A DNA stretch of 64,000 nucleotides from Streptomyces lydicus (lineage in GTDB: Bacteria; Actinomycetota; Actinomycetes; Streptomycetales; Streptomycetaceae): the NCBI RefSeq assembly GCF_001729485.1, contig NZ_CP017157.1:1922001-1986000 (forward strand), written 5' to 3'. Positions 37,451 to 46,638 of this stretch are shown in pieces (positions within the stretch are counted from its first letter, which is position 1; each line of letters opens with the position of its first letter). Both the position numbers and the translations under genes were made by a program. A model generated the notes under the pieces. The model searched no databases. It was given only the letters and a program-made list of their open reading frames with translations, and was not told the origin of the DNA.

Positions 37451-38737
37451 TCATCCGCGCAGCGCAAGCGCCTGGCCCGCGACGACCAGCAGCAGCTGCT
37501 CGCACTCCGCGCCGAACGCCGCGTTCAGCCGCCCCAGTTCGTCGCGGAACCGGCGGCCCGCGGCGGTCGCCGGCACCACCCCCGAGCCGACCTCGTTGCT
37601 GACCGCCACCACCGGCCGGTGCGTCGCCCGCACCGCCGCCACCAGCGCGTCGGTCCGCTCCCGCAGCGCCCGTCGGCCCCCGGCCTCCCAGGTCGCGTCG
37701 TCCCACGCCCCGACCTCGTCCATGACGTGGGTCAGCCACAGCGCCAGACAGTCGATCAGCAGCGGCGAGACCTCCGCCGCCCGCCCGGTGCTCGCGTCCC
37801 CGGCGTCCGCCGACGGGGCGTCCCCGGCCGGCTGCCCGGCCGCCAGGAGCGGCACCAGATCGCAGGTCTCGACGGTGCGCCAGCTGCTCGGCCGCCGCTC
37901 GCGGTGCAGCGAGATCCGCTCCGCCCACTCCGCGTCGCCGTCCCGGGTGCCGCCGGTCGCCACGTACACCACGTCAGGGAAGGCCGCGAGCCGCCGCTCC
38001 GCCTCGGCCGACTTCCCGCTGCGCGCCCCGCCCAGCACCAGCGTGCGGCGCGGCAGGTCCGGCACCGCGTGGTACTCGCCGACCACCAGCGAGCTGCCGT
38101 CGGCGACCGCCCGGGCGCCCACCACCGCCAGCCTGCGGTGCAGTTCGGGCCCCGGCGGCACCGCGTGGTCGAGGTGCACCGCGATGACGTCCGTCGCCGC
38201 GTCCACCGCCCCGGTCGCCCGCAGCCGGGCCAGCGCGTCCGGCCGCTCCAGCACGTCGAGCAGCACCATGTCGTACGGGCCGGGGCCGCCCGCCGGATCG
38301 TGGGCGCCGTTCCGCGCCAGTCCGGCCGGTGCCGCGCCCGGCGGCAGGTACAGCAGCCGCTCGCCGTCCGGGCCGGAGATGTCGTACCCGGTGCCGGGGA
38401 CGTCCACGGCCAGGGCCCGCACCCGGTGCCCGTCGAGCAGCGCCAGCTCCCGCCCGTCGGCGACCCGCCCCGGTGTGGGCAGCCCGGCCGGCACCTCCAT
38501 CGCCGGCCCGTCGTGCGGATGTGAGAGCAGCACCTGCCGTACGCCCGCCAGCGACTGCCCGGCCCGGGCGGCCGCGAAGGCCGGACCCGGCGTCAGATCG
38601 ATCAGCAGCGAACCGTCGATCAGCAGCGCGGTCGCCGCGCGCGCTTCGGCGCCGACGGCCGTCGCACAGGCGGCACAGGGGCAGTCGGGGCGCGGCAGCC
38701 CCTGCGGGGCCCCGGTGCCGAGGAGAGTCACGTCCAC
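37451..38737 (-). CDS. cobU: MBL-like domain fused to CobU
   Basis: A 428-residue fusion. The C-terminal half (about residue 235 onward) is CobU, the bifunctional adenosylcobinamide kinase/guanylyltransferase: P-loop LVLGGARSGKSAEAE, LLIDCLALWLTHVM and the VVAVSNEVGSGVVP segment. The N-terminal half resembles the metallo-beta-lactamase fold (VTLLGTGAPQGLPRPDCPCAAC...VLLSHPHDGPAM), though the usual HxHxDH is altered to SHPHDGP. The start is the GTG at 38737 before DVTLLGTG; the frame extends upstream but without support. The fusion is known in Streptomyces annotation as a single gene. The N-terminal domain's reaction is unknown. Confidence 0.85.
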   Translation of the reverse strand: MDVTLLGTGAPQGLPRPDCPCAACATAVGAEARAATALLIDGSLLIDLTPGPAFAAARAGQSLAGVRQVLLSHPHDGPAMEVPAGLPTPGRVADGRELALLDGHRVRALAVDVPGTGYDISGPDGERLLYLPPGAAPAGLARNGAHDPAGGPGPYDMVLLDVLERPDALARLRATGAVDAATDVIAVHLDHAVPPGPELHRRLAVVGARAVADGSSLVVGEYHAVPDLPRRTLVLGGARSGKSAEAERRLAAFPDVVYVATGGTRDGDAEWAERISLHRERRPSSWRTVETCDLVPLLAAGQPAGDAPSADAGDASTGRAAEVSPLLIDCLALWLTHVMDEVGAWDDATWEAGGRRALRERTDALVAAVRATHRPVVAVSNEVGSGVVPATAAGRRFRDELGRLNAAFGAECEQLLLVVAGQALALRG

Positions 38738-38898
38738 ACCGCCGAGTTTCTCGCGTCCCGTCGCGGTGAGCGCGGCGGGGGCGGACTCGACACGGCCGTT
38801 AGGCTGCCGATCAGCACGGAAGCTCGACACGGCGGAGTGCGCGCAGGCGCGGTCCGCGGTGGCACAGACACGTACTCGGTGGGACCCAGGAGGCGTAC

Positions 38899-39114
38899 AT
38901 GGCGTGGACGTGGCGGTTCGAGAAGGCCGACGGCACGGAGACGGCGCCGGCCGTGGAGCCGGAGGAGTTCACCACGCAGGGCGATGCGGAGTCGTGGGTC
39001 GGCGAGGAGTGGCGCGCACTCCTCGACGGCGGCGTCGACCAGGTCCGGCTCTTCGAGGACGGCACCGAGGTCTACGCGGGCCCGATGAGCCTGCACGCGG
39101 ACGCGGAGGGCTGA
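38899..39114 (+). CDS. Small conserved hypothetical protein
   Basis: A 71-residue acidic protein (MAWTWRFEKADGT...AGPMSLHADAEG) with a strong ribosome-binding site AGGAGG 5 bases before the ATG. Trp- and Glu-rich, with no membrane helix. I recognise it only as a small conserved actinobacterial protein of unknown function. It diverges from cobU and converges with the DUF3043 gene. Confidence 0.7.
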   Translation: MAWTWRFEKADGTETAPAVEPEEFTTQGDAESWVGEEWRALLDGGVDQVRLFEDGTEVYAGPMSLHADAEG

Positions 39115-39123
39115 CCCGCGAAA

Positions 39124-39168
39124 CGGCGCCGGGCCGGGTCCGTACGGTACGGACCCGGCCCGGCGCCG
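39124..39168. terminator. Near-perfect 45-base palindromic terminator
   Basis: Two exact 22-base arms around a single central G separate the convergent 71-residue and DUF3043 genes. It is the longest perfect inverted repeat noticed in the window. Confidence 0.8.
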
Positions 39169-39181
39169 AAGGGGGCTTCAG

Positions 39182-39778
39182 CTACGGCCGCTGGCCGCGC
39201 TTGACCTGGGGCTTGGGCAGCCGCAGCCGCCGCATCTGCAGCGTGCGCATCACCGCGTACGCCTTCACGCCCTTGAGGTTGTCGTTCGGGAACCGCTGCT
39301 GGAGCTGCTTGCCCAGGCGGAACCAGATGAAGACCGAGTCCAGCACGATCAGCACGATGATCACGAGCCACAGCAGCAGCGCGATGCTCTGGATCGAGGG
39401 CACCCGGACCATGGTGAGCACCAGGATCACCACGGCCATCGGCAGGAAGAACTCGGCGACGCACCAGCGCGAGTCGACGTAGTCACGCGCGAAGCGGCGC
39501 ACCGGCCCCTTGTCGCGCGCCGGCAGGTACCGCTCGTCGCCGCTGGCCATCGCCTCGCGCTGGCGGGCCATGTCGGTGCGGCGGGCCTCACGCTGGGCCT
39601 TCGCCGCGTCCTTGCGGTTGGCCGGCGTGTGCGCGCGGGAGCGGCGCTGCGACTGGGAGTCGCTTCGCTTGGGCGTCGGGCGGCCCTTGGGGGCCTGCGG
39701 ATCGCGGGGCTGCTGGGGCTGGTCCGCGGTCACCTTGGCGGTCGCGGCCTGCTCATCCTTCGAACGGCTTCGGAACAC
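39182..39778 (-). CDS. DUF3043 membrane protein
   Basis: A 198-residue DUF3043 family protein. The N-terminal ~85 residues are polar, basic and low-complexity (QQPRDPQAPKGRPTPKRSDS). Two hydrophobic helices follow near residues 113-135 and 140-160. The C-terminus has the RLGKQLQQRFPNDNLKGVKAY segment common in this family. The GTG at 39778 (VFRSRSKDEQ) is chosen as the family's usual start, though its ribosome-binding site is weak. Function unknown. The gene lies next to, and points away from, pspA. Confidence 0.8.
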   Translation of the reverse strand: MFRSRSKDEQAATAKVTADQPQQPRDPQAPKGRPTPKRSDSQSQRRSRAHTPANRKDAAKAQREARRTDMARQREAMASGDERYLPARDKGPVRRFARDYVDSRWCVAEFFLPMAVVILVLTMVRVPSIQSIALLLWLVIIVLIVLDSVFIWFRLGKQLQQRFPNDNLKGVKAYAVMRTLQMRRLRLPKPQVKRGQRP

Positions 39779-39954
39779 AACACCCAAGGGTACGTGCTCG
39801 CCGCGTGTGGGCCAGGGTCCGACGGGGAACGATCCGGCAACGGAGGGCCGCGCCTGCCCTTGTCCGCCGGGTCCCCTACTCCTTGCGCGGGAGGAAACGC
39901 GCTCCGCGATCGTCCTGGAGGAGGAGCGCATCCGGGCGCGAACAGTGCGGTAAT

Positions 39955-39982
39955 GGAACCAGGGCCCGTACTGTGGGGTCTG
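39955..39982 (+). promoter_or_regulatory. Sigma-E-like promoter of pspA
   Basis: GGAAC (39955-39959) followed 17 bases later by GGTCT fits the Streptomyces ECF sigma-E consensus (GGAAC-N16/17-CGTCT). It lies about 60-85 bases before the pspA ATG, consistent with envelope-stress induction. Confidence 0.5.
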
Positions 39983-40040
39983 TAGAGGTGCTGGAGTCCA
40001 AGCCCGATGTAACTCGGTCAGAAGGGGGCGCGCGAGGCCC

Positions 40041-40841
40041 ATGAGCGATGGTGTCATGAAGCGGATGGGGATGATCTTCCGCGCGAAGGCCAACAAGGCC
40101 CTGGACCGGGCCGAGGACCCGCGCGAGACCCTCGACTACTCGTACCAGAAGCAGCTGGAGCTGCTGCAGAAGGTGCGCCGCGGCGTCGCCGACGTGGCGA
40201 CCTCCCGCAAGCGCCTGGAGCTGCAGCTCAACCAGCTCCAGGGCCAGTCCGCCAAGCTGGAGGACCAGGGCCGCAAGGCGCTGGCGCTCGGCCGCGAGGA
40301 CCTGGCCCGCGAGGCACTGAGCCGACGCAGCGCGCTGCAGCAGCAGGTCACCGACCTGGAGACGCAGCACCAGACGCTGCAGGGTGAGGAGGAGAAGCTC
40401 ACGCTGGCCGCGCAGCGGCTGCAGGCCAAGGTCGACGCCTTCCGCACGAAGAAGGAGACGATCAAGGCCACGTACACCGCCGCCCAGGCGCAGACCCGGA
40501 TCGGCGAGGCGTTCTCCGGCATCTCCGAGGAGATGGGCGACGTCGGCCTGGCGATCCAGCGCGCCGAGGACCGCACCGCGCAGCTGCAGGCCCGGGCCGG
40601 TGCCATCGACGAGCTGATGGCCTCCGGCGCGCTGGACGACCCGTCCGGCATGGCCAAGGACGACATCACCGCCGAGCTGGACCGGCTCTCCGGCGGCAGC
40701 GACGTCGAGCTGGAGCTGCAGCGGATGAAGGCCGAGCTGGCGGGTGGCCCGTCGGCCGGCAAGCAGGCCCTGGAAAGCGGTCAGGGCGGCGAGGGGCAGC
40801 CCGCGCCGCAGCAGGACGGGCCGCGTTTCGACAAGCAGTGA
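40041..40841 (+). CDS. pspA: Phage shock protein A (PspA/IM30)
   Basis: PspA coats and stabilises the cytoplasmic membrane under envelope stress. The 266-residue protein is largely coiled coil (residues about 25-195), starting with MKRMGMIFRAKANKALDRAEDP, the amphipathic membrane-contact helix, and continuing with Q/E/L-rich heptads. A flexible, acidic Gly/Pro tail (SGQGGEGQPAPQQDG) extends the C-terminus beyond the usual length. The ATG at 40041 follows a purine-rich stretch. It is followed 57 bases later by the small PspA-associated gene. Confidence 0.95.
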   Translation: MSDGVMKRMGMIFRAKANKALDRAEDPRETLDYSYQKQLELLQKVRRGVADVATSRKRLELQLNQLQGQSAKLEDQGRKALALGREDLAREALSRRSALQQQVTDLETQHQTLQGEEEKLTLAAQRLQAKVDAFRTKKETIKATYTAAQAQTRIGEAFSGISEEMGDVGLAIQRAEDRTAQLQARAGAIDELMASGALDDPSGMAKDDITAELDRLSGGSDVELELQRMKAELAGGPSAGKQALESGQGGEGQPAPQQDGPRFDKQ

Positions 40842-40898
40842 CGGCCGGCGGGCGTTAGCCTCGCAGAGATCGTCGGCACCGGACCGAGGGAGACCGTC

Positions 40899-41177
40899 GT
40901 GATCGTACGGATCATGGGGGAGGGCCAGGTGAAGCTGGACGATGCCCACTTCATCGAGCTCAACAAGCTGGACGACGAGCTGCTCGAAGAGATGGAGAGC
41001 GGCGACGAGGAGGGTTTCCGGCGCACGCTGGGCGCCCTCCTGGACGCGGTGCGCCGCATGGGCACCCCGCTGCCCGACGACGCCCTCGAACCGTCCGAGC
41101 TGATCCTGCCGGCCCCCGGGGCGTCCCTCGCCGAGGTACGGGAGATGCTCAGCGACGGCGGGCTCATCCCCGGCTGA
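40899..41177 (+). CDS. pspAA: PspA-associated small protein
   Basis: A 92-residue acidic protein (MIVRIMGEGQVKLDD...LSDGGLIPG) matching the PspAA partner found downstream of actinobacterial pspA. The GTG at 40899 begins the conserved IVRIMGEGQ segment. Soluble, without catalytic motifs; it is believed to modulate PspA. It is likely cotranscribed with pspA. Confidence 0.88.
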   Translation: MIVRIMGEGQVKLDDAHFIELNKLDDELLEEMESGDEEGFRRTLGALLDAVRRMGTPLPDDALEPSELILPAPGASLAEVREMLSDGGLIPG

Positions 41178-41215
41178 CCCTCCCGGCACCTCCACTCCAG
41201 CGCACACGGCACACG

Positions 41216-41245
41216 GCGCCCCGGTCCCCCGTCGGACCGGGGCGC
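41216..41245 (+). terminator. Hairpin terminator after pspAA
   Basis: Perfect 12-base arms GCGCCCCGGTCC and GGACCGGGGCGC with a 6-base loop, followed by TACCGTTTG. It lies just 15 bases before the histidine kinase GTG, so it could also affect that gene's leader. Confidence 0.7.
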
Positions 41246-41259
41246 TACCGTTTGCTCTT

Positions 41260-42564
41260 GTGACCCTCCAAGGCCCCGCTCCGGACGCGCCGCGCGCCGC
41301 CGGCCGCTTCCAGTGGCACCGTTCGCATCCGCTTGCGTGCGACGCCGCCCTCGCGGTGGCCGTCTTCGCCTGCATCCTGTTCGGCGCGGTGGTCGACCCG
41401 CACCGCGTGCACGGCCCGCGCATCGCCCCGCACCAGCTCTCCGCGACCACCGTCGGGCTGGCCGCGCTGGCCTGCGCCACCCTGGTCCTGCGCCGCCGCC
41501 TGCCGCGCACGGTCCTGGCGGCGACCGGCGCGCTGACCATCGTCGAGCTGGTCGCCAGCGCCACCGACCCGCGCGCCCCGGTGGCCGCCGCCGCGGTGAT
41601 CGCGCTCTACACCCTGGCGTCGCGCACGGACCGGCCCACGGTCTGGCGGGTCGGCGCGCTGACCGTCGTCGTGCTGACCGCCGCCGCGATGCTCTGCGGC
41701 CCCCGCCCCTGGTACGCGCAGGAGAACCTGGCGATCTTCGCCTGGACGGGGATGGCCGCGGCGGCGGGCGACGCGGTCCGCAGCCGCCGGGCGTTCGTCG
41801 ACGCGATCCGCGAGCGCGCCGAGCGGGCCGAGCGCACCCGCGAGGAGGAGGCCCGCCGCCGGGTCGCCGAGGAGCGCATGCGCATCGCCCGTGACCTGCA
41901 CGACGTCGTCGCCCACCACATCGCCCTGGTCAACGTCCAGGCCGGGGTGGCCTCGCACGTCATGGACAGCCGCCCCGACCAGGCCAAGCAGGCGCTGGCG
42001 CACGTCCGCGAGGCGTCCCGTTCGGCGCTGGAGGAACTCCGCGCGACCGTCGGCCTGTTGCGGCAGTCCGACGACCCCAAGGCACCCACCGAGCCCGCCC
42101 CGGGCCTGGGCGTCCTCGACCAGCTCGTCGAGCGCTTCGTGCGCGCCGGCATCCCCGTCGACCTGGACGTCCAGGAGCCGCCCCGGCAGCTGCCCGCCTC
42201 CGTCGACCTGACCGCCTACCGTGTGGTCCAGGAGGCACTGACCAACGTCCACAAGCACGCCGGCGAGGGCGCCCGCGCCACGGTCCGGATCGTCCACTCC
42301 GACAGCGTGCTGACCGTGACGGTGCTGGACGACGGCGCAGGACGGGCCGGTGTGCCGCGCCAGAAGGGCGGCGACCGGGCGGCCGTGGAGTCCGGCGGGC
42401 CGGGTGCGCCGGAGGACAGCGGCGGCGGCCACGGCCTGATCGGGATGCGCGAGCGGGTCTTCGCGCTGCGTGGCACGGTCGTCACCGGCCCCCGCGCGGC
42501 CGGCGGCTTCCAGGTCCGGGTCACCCTTCCGCTGCAGACCGTCCGTACGGGGGAGACGACATGA
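41260..42564 (+). CDS. Sensor histidine kinase, NarL-partner type
   Basis: A 434-residue membrane kinase of the HisKA_3 type. Residues about 25-175 hold 4-5 short hydrophobic helices with little extracellular loop. A coiled linker follows, then the phosphoacceptor motif RIARDLHDVVAHH (His near residue 212) and an ATPase domain with VVQEALTNVHKHA and GHGLIGMRERV. A 25-residue acidic/Gly insert lies before the last motif. The GTG at 41260 starts the gene. Its stop overlaps the next ATG (ATGA), pairing it with the response regulator. The signal is unknown; placement after pspA suggests envelope stress. Confidence 0.92.
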   Translation: MTLQGPAPDAPRAAGRFQWHRSHPLACDAALAVAVFACILFGAVVDPHRVHGPRIAPHQLSATTVGLAALACATLVLRRRLPRTVLAATGALTIVELVASATDPRAPVAAAAVIALYTLASRTDRPTVWRVGALTVVVLTAAAMLCGPRPWYAQENLAIFAWTGMAAAAGDAVRSRRAFVDAIRERAERAERTREEEARRRVAEERMRIARDLHDVVAHHIALVNVQAGVASHVMDSRPDQAKQALAHVREASRSALEELRATVGLLRQSDDPKAPTEPAPGLGVLDQLVERFVRAGIPVDLDVQEPPRQLPASVDLTAYRVVQEALTNVHKHAGEGARATVRIVHSDSVLTVTVLDDGAGRAGVPRQKGGDRAAVESGGPGAPEDSGGGHGLIGMRERVFALRGTVVTGPRAAGGFQVRVTLPLQTVRTGETT

Positions 42565-43247
42565 CGATCAAGGTGCTGCTGGCCGACGACCAGGCCCTGC
42601 TGCGCAGCGCGTTCCGGGTGCTGGTCGACTCCGAACCGGACATGCGGGTGGTGGGGGAGGCGTCCGACGGTGCGCGGGCGTACGAGCTGACGAAGGCGCA
42701 GCGCCCCGACGTCGTCCTGATGGACATCCGGATGCCCGGCGTCGACGGCCTCGCCGCGACCCGCATGATCAGCCAGGACCCGGAGCTGACCGACGTCCGG
42801 GTGGTGATCCTGACGACCTTCGAGGTCGACGACTACGTCGTGCAGTCGCTGCGCAACGGCGCCAGCGGCTTCCTCGGCAAGGGCGCCGAGCCGGACGAGA
42901 TGCTGAACGCGATCCGGATCGCGGCGGGCGGCGAGGCGCTGCTGTCGCCCGCCGCGACCAAGGGCCTGATCGCCAAGTTCCTCGCGCAGGGCGGCAGTTC
43001 CGCCGACGGCGGTCCGGGCGGCCCGGGCGCGGAGCGGCTGGCGACGCTGACCGGGCGGGAGCGCGAGGTGCTGACGCTGGTGGCCGGCGGGCTCTCCAAC
43101 GACGAGATCGCCGAGCAGCTGGCGGTCAGCCCGCTCACGGTCAAGACACACGTCAACCGCGCGATGGCCAAGCTCGGGGCCCGGGACCGCGCCCAGCTGG
43201 TCGTCATCGCCTACGAGTCAGGTCTCGTACGCCCACGGGTGCAGTAG
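42561..43247 (+). CDS. NarL-type response regulator
   Basis: A 228-residue regulator. The receiver has the acidic pair DD at residues 9-10, the phosphoacceptor D55 in VVLMDIRMPG and the conserved Thr in VILTTFEVDDYV. After a Gly/Ser linker, the LuxR HTH reads LTGREREVLTLVAGGLSNDEIAEQLAV...TVKTHVNRAMAKLG. It is translationally coupled to the kinase gene. A small hairpin overlaps its stop codon (arms GTAGGGG and CCCCTAC, 43244-43264). Confidence 0.95.
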   Translation: MTIKVLLADDQALLRSAFRVLVDSEPDMRVVGEASDGARAYELTKAQRPDVVLMDIRMPGVDGLAATRMISQDPELTDVRVVILTTFEVDDYVVQSLRNGASGFLGKGAEPDEMLNAIRIAAGGEALLSPAATKGLIAKFLAQGGSSADGGPGGPGAERLATLTGREREVLTLVAGGLSNDEIAEQLAVSPLTVKTHVNRAMAKLGARDRAQLVVIAYESGLVRPRVQ

Positions 43248-43436
43248 GGGTGGAGGCCCCCTACTCCGATCGCGGTACGGGCGCCGGACGGAAACCGACC
43301 TGCGAGCGAGGAAAAGCGGCCTGGCCATGGCCGAAGGTGTAGGTGGGCCCACCAAGGCCCCTGCCGTCGGGCCCGCGCGGGCCTCGCCGACCTTTCCGTA
43401 AGCACCGTTCTTCAGAACAGAAGAGAGACCCCACCC

Positions 43437-46400
43437 ATGTCCTGGCTGTCCCGGCTCAGCCTCGTACAACGGGGCCTGATAGCGCTGATGTCGATCGTCG
43501 CGATCGCCTTCGGCGCCATCGCGATACCCCAGCTCAAGCAGCAGCTCCTGCCCTCCATCGAGCTTCCGATGGTCTCCGTGCTGGCCCCCTACCAGGGTGC
43601 CTCGCCCGATGTCGTCGAGAAGCAGGTGATCGAGCCGCTGGAGGACGGTGTCCAGGCGGTCGACGGCATCAAGAGCGTCACCTCGACGTCCAGCGAGGGC
43701 TCGGGCGTCATCATGGCGCAGTTCGACTACGGCAACGACTCCAAGCGCCTGGTCGCCGACGTCCAGCAGGCCGTCAACCGCGCCCGCGCGAAGCTGCCGA
43801 AGGACGTCGACCCGCAGGTGGTGGCCGGCTCGACGGACGACATCCCGACCGTCGTCCTCGCCGTCTCCTCCACCACCAAGGACCAGCAGACCCTGGCCGA
43901 CCAGCTGAACCGCGGTGTCGTCCCGGACCTGAAGAACATCGACGGCGTCAGCCAGGTCGCGGTGGACGGCGTGCAGGACCGCATCGTGGCGGTCACCCCG
44001 GACACCAAGAAGCTCGCCGCCGCCGGCCTGACCTCCCAGGCACTGGGCCAGGCGCTGGAGGCCGGCGGCACGTCGGTGCCCGCCGGGTCCTTCGCCGAGG
44101 GCGGCCGCAGCAAGACCGTCCAGGTCGGCGCGGGCTTCACCTCCGTCGCCCAGATCAAGGACCTGTCCATCGCCCCGGCTCCGGGCGCGGGCGGCGCGGG
44201 CGCGGCGGCGGGCGGCGGACAGTCGGCTGCCCCGGTCCGCCTCGGCGACGTGGCCACCGTCAAGGAGGAGCCGGCCACCCCGACCTCGATCACCCGCACC
44301 AACGGCAAGCCCAGCCTCGCCCTGCGGGTGACGATGGACCAGGACGGCAGCGCGGTCGCCATCTCGGACGCGGTCAAGGACAAGCTCCCCAAGATCCGTC
44401 AGGACCTGGGCAAGGGCACCGACGTCACGGTCGTCTCCGACCAGGGCCCCGCGGTGTCCAAGTCGATCGACTCGCTGACCACCGAGGGCCTGCTGGGCCT
44501 GGTCATGGCGGTCATCGTGATCCTGGTCTTCCTGCTCAGCCTGCGCTCGACCCTGGTCACCGCGGTCTCCATCCCGCTCTCGGTCGTCATCACGCTGATC
44601 GTGCTGTGGACCGGTGACCTGTCCCTCAACATGCTCACCCTCGGCGCACTGACCATCGCGATCGGCCGGGTCGTCGACGACTCCATCGTCGTCCTGGAGA
44701 ACATCAAACGGCACCTGGGCTACGGCGAGGAGCGCCGCGAGGCCATCCTCGCCGCCGTCAAGGAGGTCTCCGGAGCGATCACCTCCTCGACCCTCACCAC
44801 GGTCGCGGTGTTCCTCCCGATCGGTGTGGTCGGCGGCATGGTCGGCGCCCTGTTCGGCTCCTTCTCGCTGACGGTCACCGTCGCGCTGCTGTCCTCGCTG
44901 ATCGTCTCGCTGACGGTCGTGCCGGTCCTGTCGTACTGGTTCCTGCGCGCCCCGGAGATCCCCGAGGGCACCACCGCGGACGAACTGCGCCGCGCGGTCG
45001 AGGAGAAGGAGACCGGCAGCCCCCTCCAGCGCCTCTACGTCCCGGTGCTGCGCTTCGCCACCCGCCGGCGGGTCACCAGCCTGGTCATCGCCGTCGTCAT
45101 CCTGCTCGGGACGTTCGGCATGGGCCCGCTGCTGAAGACCAACTTCTTCGACCAGGGCGATCAGGACACCCTGACCGTCAAGCAGGAGCTCAAGCCCGGC
45201 ACCAGCCTCGGCGCGTCCGACGCCCAGGCCAAGAAGGTCGAGAAGCTGCTCGCGGCCAACGACCACATCGACAACTACCAGGTCACCGTCGGCTCCTCCG
45301 GCTTCATGGCGGCCTTCGGCGGCGGCACCGGCGCCAACCAGGCGTCCTACCAGGTCAAGCTGAAGGACGCGGCGGACTCCGGCAAGGTCACCGACGAGCT
45401 GCGGGCCTCGCTCGACAAGCTCGGCCCGTCGATCGGCGACACCACCGTCACCGCCGGCGGCGGCTTCGGCAACCAGGACCTGAGCGTGGTCGTGAAGGCC
45501 GGCGACGCCGACGTCCTGAAGCAGGCCGCCGAGCAGGTCCGCAAGGCCGTCGCGGGGCTCGACCACGTCACCGACGTGCAGAGCGACCTCGCGCAGAGCG
45601 TCCCGCGGATCTCCGTGACGCCCAACGCCAAGGCGGCGGCGGCCGGTTACACCCAGGCCACGCTGGGCGGCGCGGTCGCCCAGGCGGTCCGCGGCACCAC
45701 GAGCGGCACGGCCGTGCTGGACGACACCGAGCGCGACATCGTGATCAAGGCGGCGCACCCGGCCACCACCGAGGCGGAGCTGAAGGACCTCGCCCTGCCC
45801 ACGCCGGCGGGCCAGGCCAAGCTCGGCACCCTCGCCACCGTGAAGACCGTGCCCGGCCCGGTCCGGATGACCCGGATCGACGGGGCCCGCTCGGCGACCG
45901 TCACCGCCAAGCCGACCGGCGACAACACCGGCGCGGTCTCCGCCGCGCTGCAGAGCAGGATCGACTCCCTGAAGCTGCCGGACGGCGCCACCGCGAAGAT
46001 CGGCGGCGTCTCGCAGGACCAGTCCGACGCCTTCTCCTCGCTCGGCCTGGCCATGCTGGCGGCCGTCGCCATCGTCTTCATGCTCCTGGTCGGCACCTTC
46101 CGGTCCCTGATCCAGCCGCTGATCCTGCTCGTCTCGATTCCCTTCGCGGCGACCGGCGCGATCGGCCTGCTGGTCGCCACCGGCACCCCGCTGGGCGTCC
46201 CGGCGATGATCGGCATGCTGATGCTGATCGGCATCGTGGTCACCAACGCCATCGTGCTGATCGACCTGATCAACCAGTACCGGGCGCAGGGCTACGGCGT
46301 CGTCGAGGCGGTCATCGAGGGCGGCCGGCACCGCCTCCGTCCGATCCTGATGACCGCGCTGGCCACGATCATGGCGCTGCTGCCGATGGCGATGTCCCTC

Positions 46401-46619
46401 ACCGGCAACAGCGGCTTCATCTCCCAGCCGCTGGCCGTGGTCGTGATCGGCGGTCTGATCACCTCCACCCTCCTCACCCTCCTCCTCGTCCCGACGCTCT
46501 ACGCGCTCATCGAACTCCGCAAGGAGCGCCGGGCGAAGAAGAAGGCCGCCAAGCGCGCCGCGAAGACCGGCGCCCGGCCCGAGGAGAGCGACCGCACCCC
46601 GGAGCCCGCGGCCGTGTAG
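43437..46619 (+). CDS. RND-type efflux permease
   Basis: A 1060-residue protein of the HAE/AcrB type within the RND superfamily. The first helix region (SLVQRGLIALMSIVAIAFGAIAIPQLKQQLLPSIELP) and two-fold repeated architecture are clear: helices near residues 330-460 and again near 855-1000. TM4 carries GRVVDDSIVVLENIKRH, whose DD pair is the usual proton relay. Two large outside domains contain a Gly/Ala-rich loop (APGAGGAGAAAGGGQSAAP). In a one-membrane organism it lacks the partner membrane-fusion and outer-channel genes, and none is nearby. Substrate unknown. It follows the two-component pair, which may regulate it. Confidence 0.9.
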   Translation: MSWLSRLSLVQRGLIALMSIVAIAFGAIAIPQLKQQLLPSIELPMVSVLAPYQGASPDVVEKQVIEPLEDGVQAVDGIKSVTSTSSEGSGVIMAQFDYGNDSKRLVADVQQAVNRARAKLPKDVDPQVVAGSTDDIPTVVLAVSSTTKDQQTLADQLNRGVVPDLKNIDGVSQVAVDGVQDRIVAVTPDTKKLAAAGLTSQALGQALEAGGTSVPAGSFAEGGRSKTVQVGAGFTSVAQIKDLSIAPAPGAGGAGAAAGGGQSAAPVRLGDVATVKEEPATPTSITRTNGKPSLALRVTMDQDGSAVAISDAVKDKLPKIRQDLGKGTDVTVVSDQGPAVSKSIDSLTTEGLLGLVMAVIVILVFLLSLRSTLVTAVSIPLSVVITLIVLWTGDLSLNMLTLGALTIAIGRVVDDSIVVLENIKRHLGYGEERREAILAAVKEVSGAITSSTLTTVAVFLPIGVVGGMVGALFGSFSLTVTVALLSSLIVSLTVVPVLSYWFLRAPEIPEGTTADELRRAVEEKETGSPLQRLYVPVLRFATRRRVTSLVIAVVILLGTFGMGPLLKTNFFDQGDQDTLTVKQELKPGTSLGASDAQAKKVEKLLAANDHIDNYQVTVGSSGFMAAFGGGTGANQASYQVKLKDAADSGKVTDELRASLDKLGPSIGDTTVTAGGGFGNQDLSVVVKAGDADVLKQAAEQVRKAVAGLDHVTDVQSDLAQSVPRISVTPNAKAAAAGYTQATLGGAVAQAVRGTTSGTAVLDDTERDIVIKAAHPATTEAELKDLALPTPAGQAKLGTLATVKTVPGPVRMTRIDGARSATVTAKPTGDNTGAVSAALQSRIDSLKLPDGATAKIGGVSQDQSDAFSSLGLAMLAAVAIVFMLLVGTFRSLIQPLILLVSIPFAATGAIGLLVATGTPLGVPAMIGMLMLIGIVVTNAIVLIDLINQYRAQGYGVVEAVIEGGRHRLRPILMTALATIMALLPMAMSLTGNSGFISQPLAVVVIGGLITSTLLTLLLVPTLYALIELRKERRAKKKAAKRAAKTGARPEESDRTPEPAAV

Positions 46620-46638
46620 CCGCCCCCGGTCCGCCACA

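Noticed and set aside
38738..38898. Cobalamin riboswitch upstream of cobU
   Set aside because: The spacer is short and I could not find a B12-box-like element.
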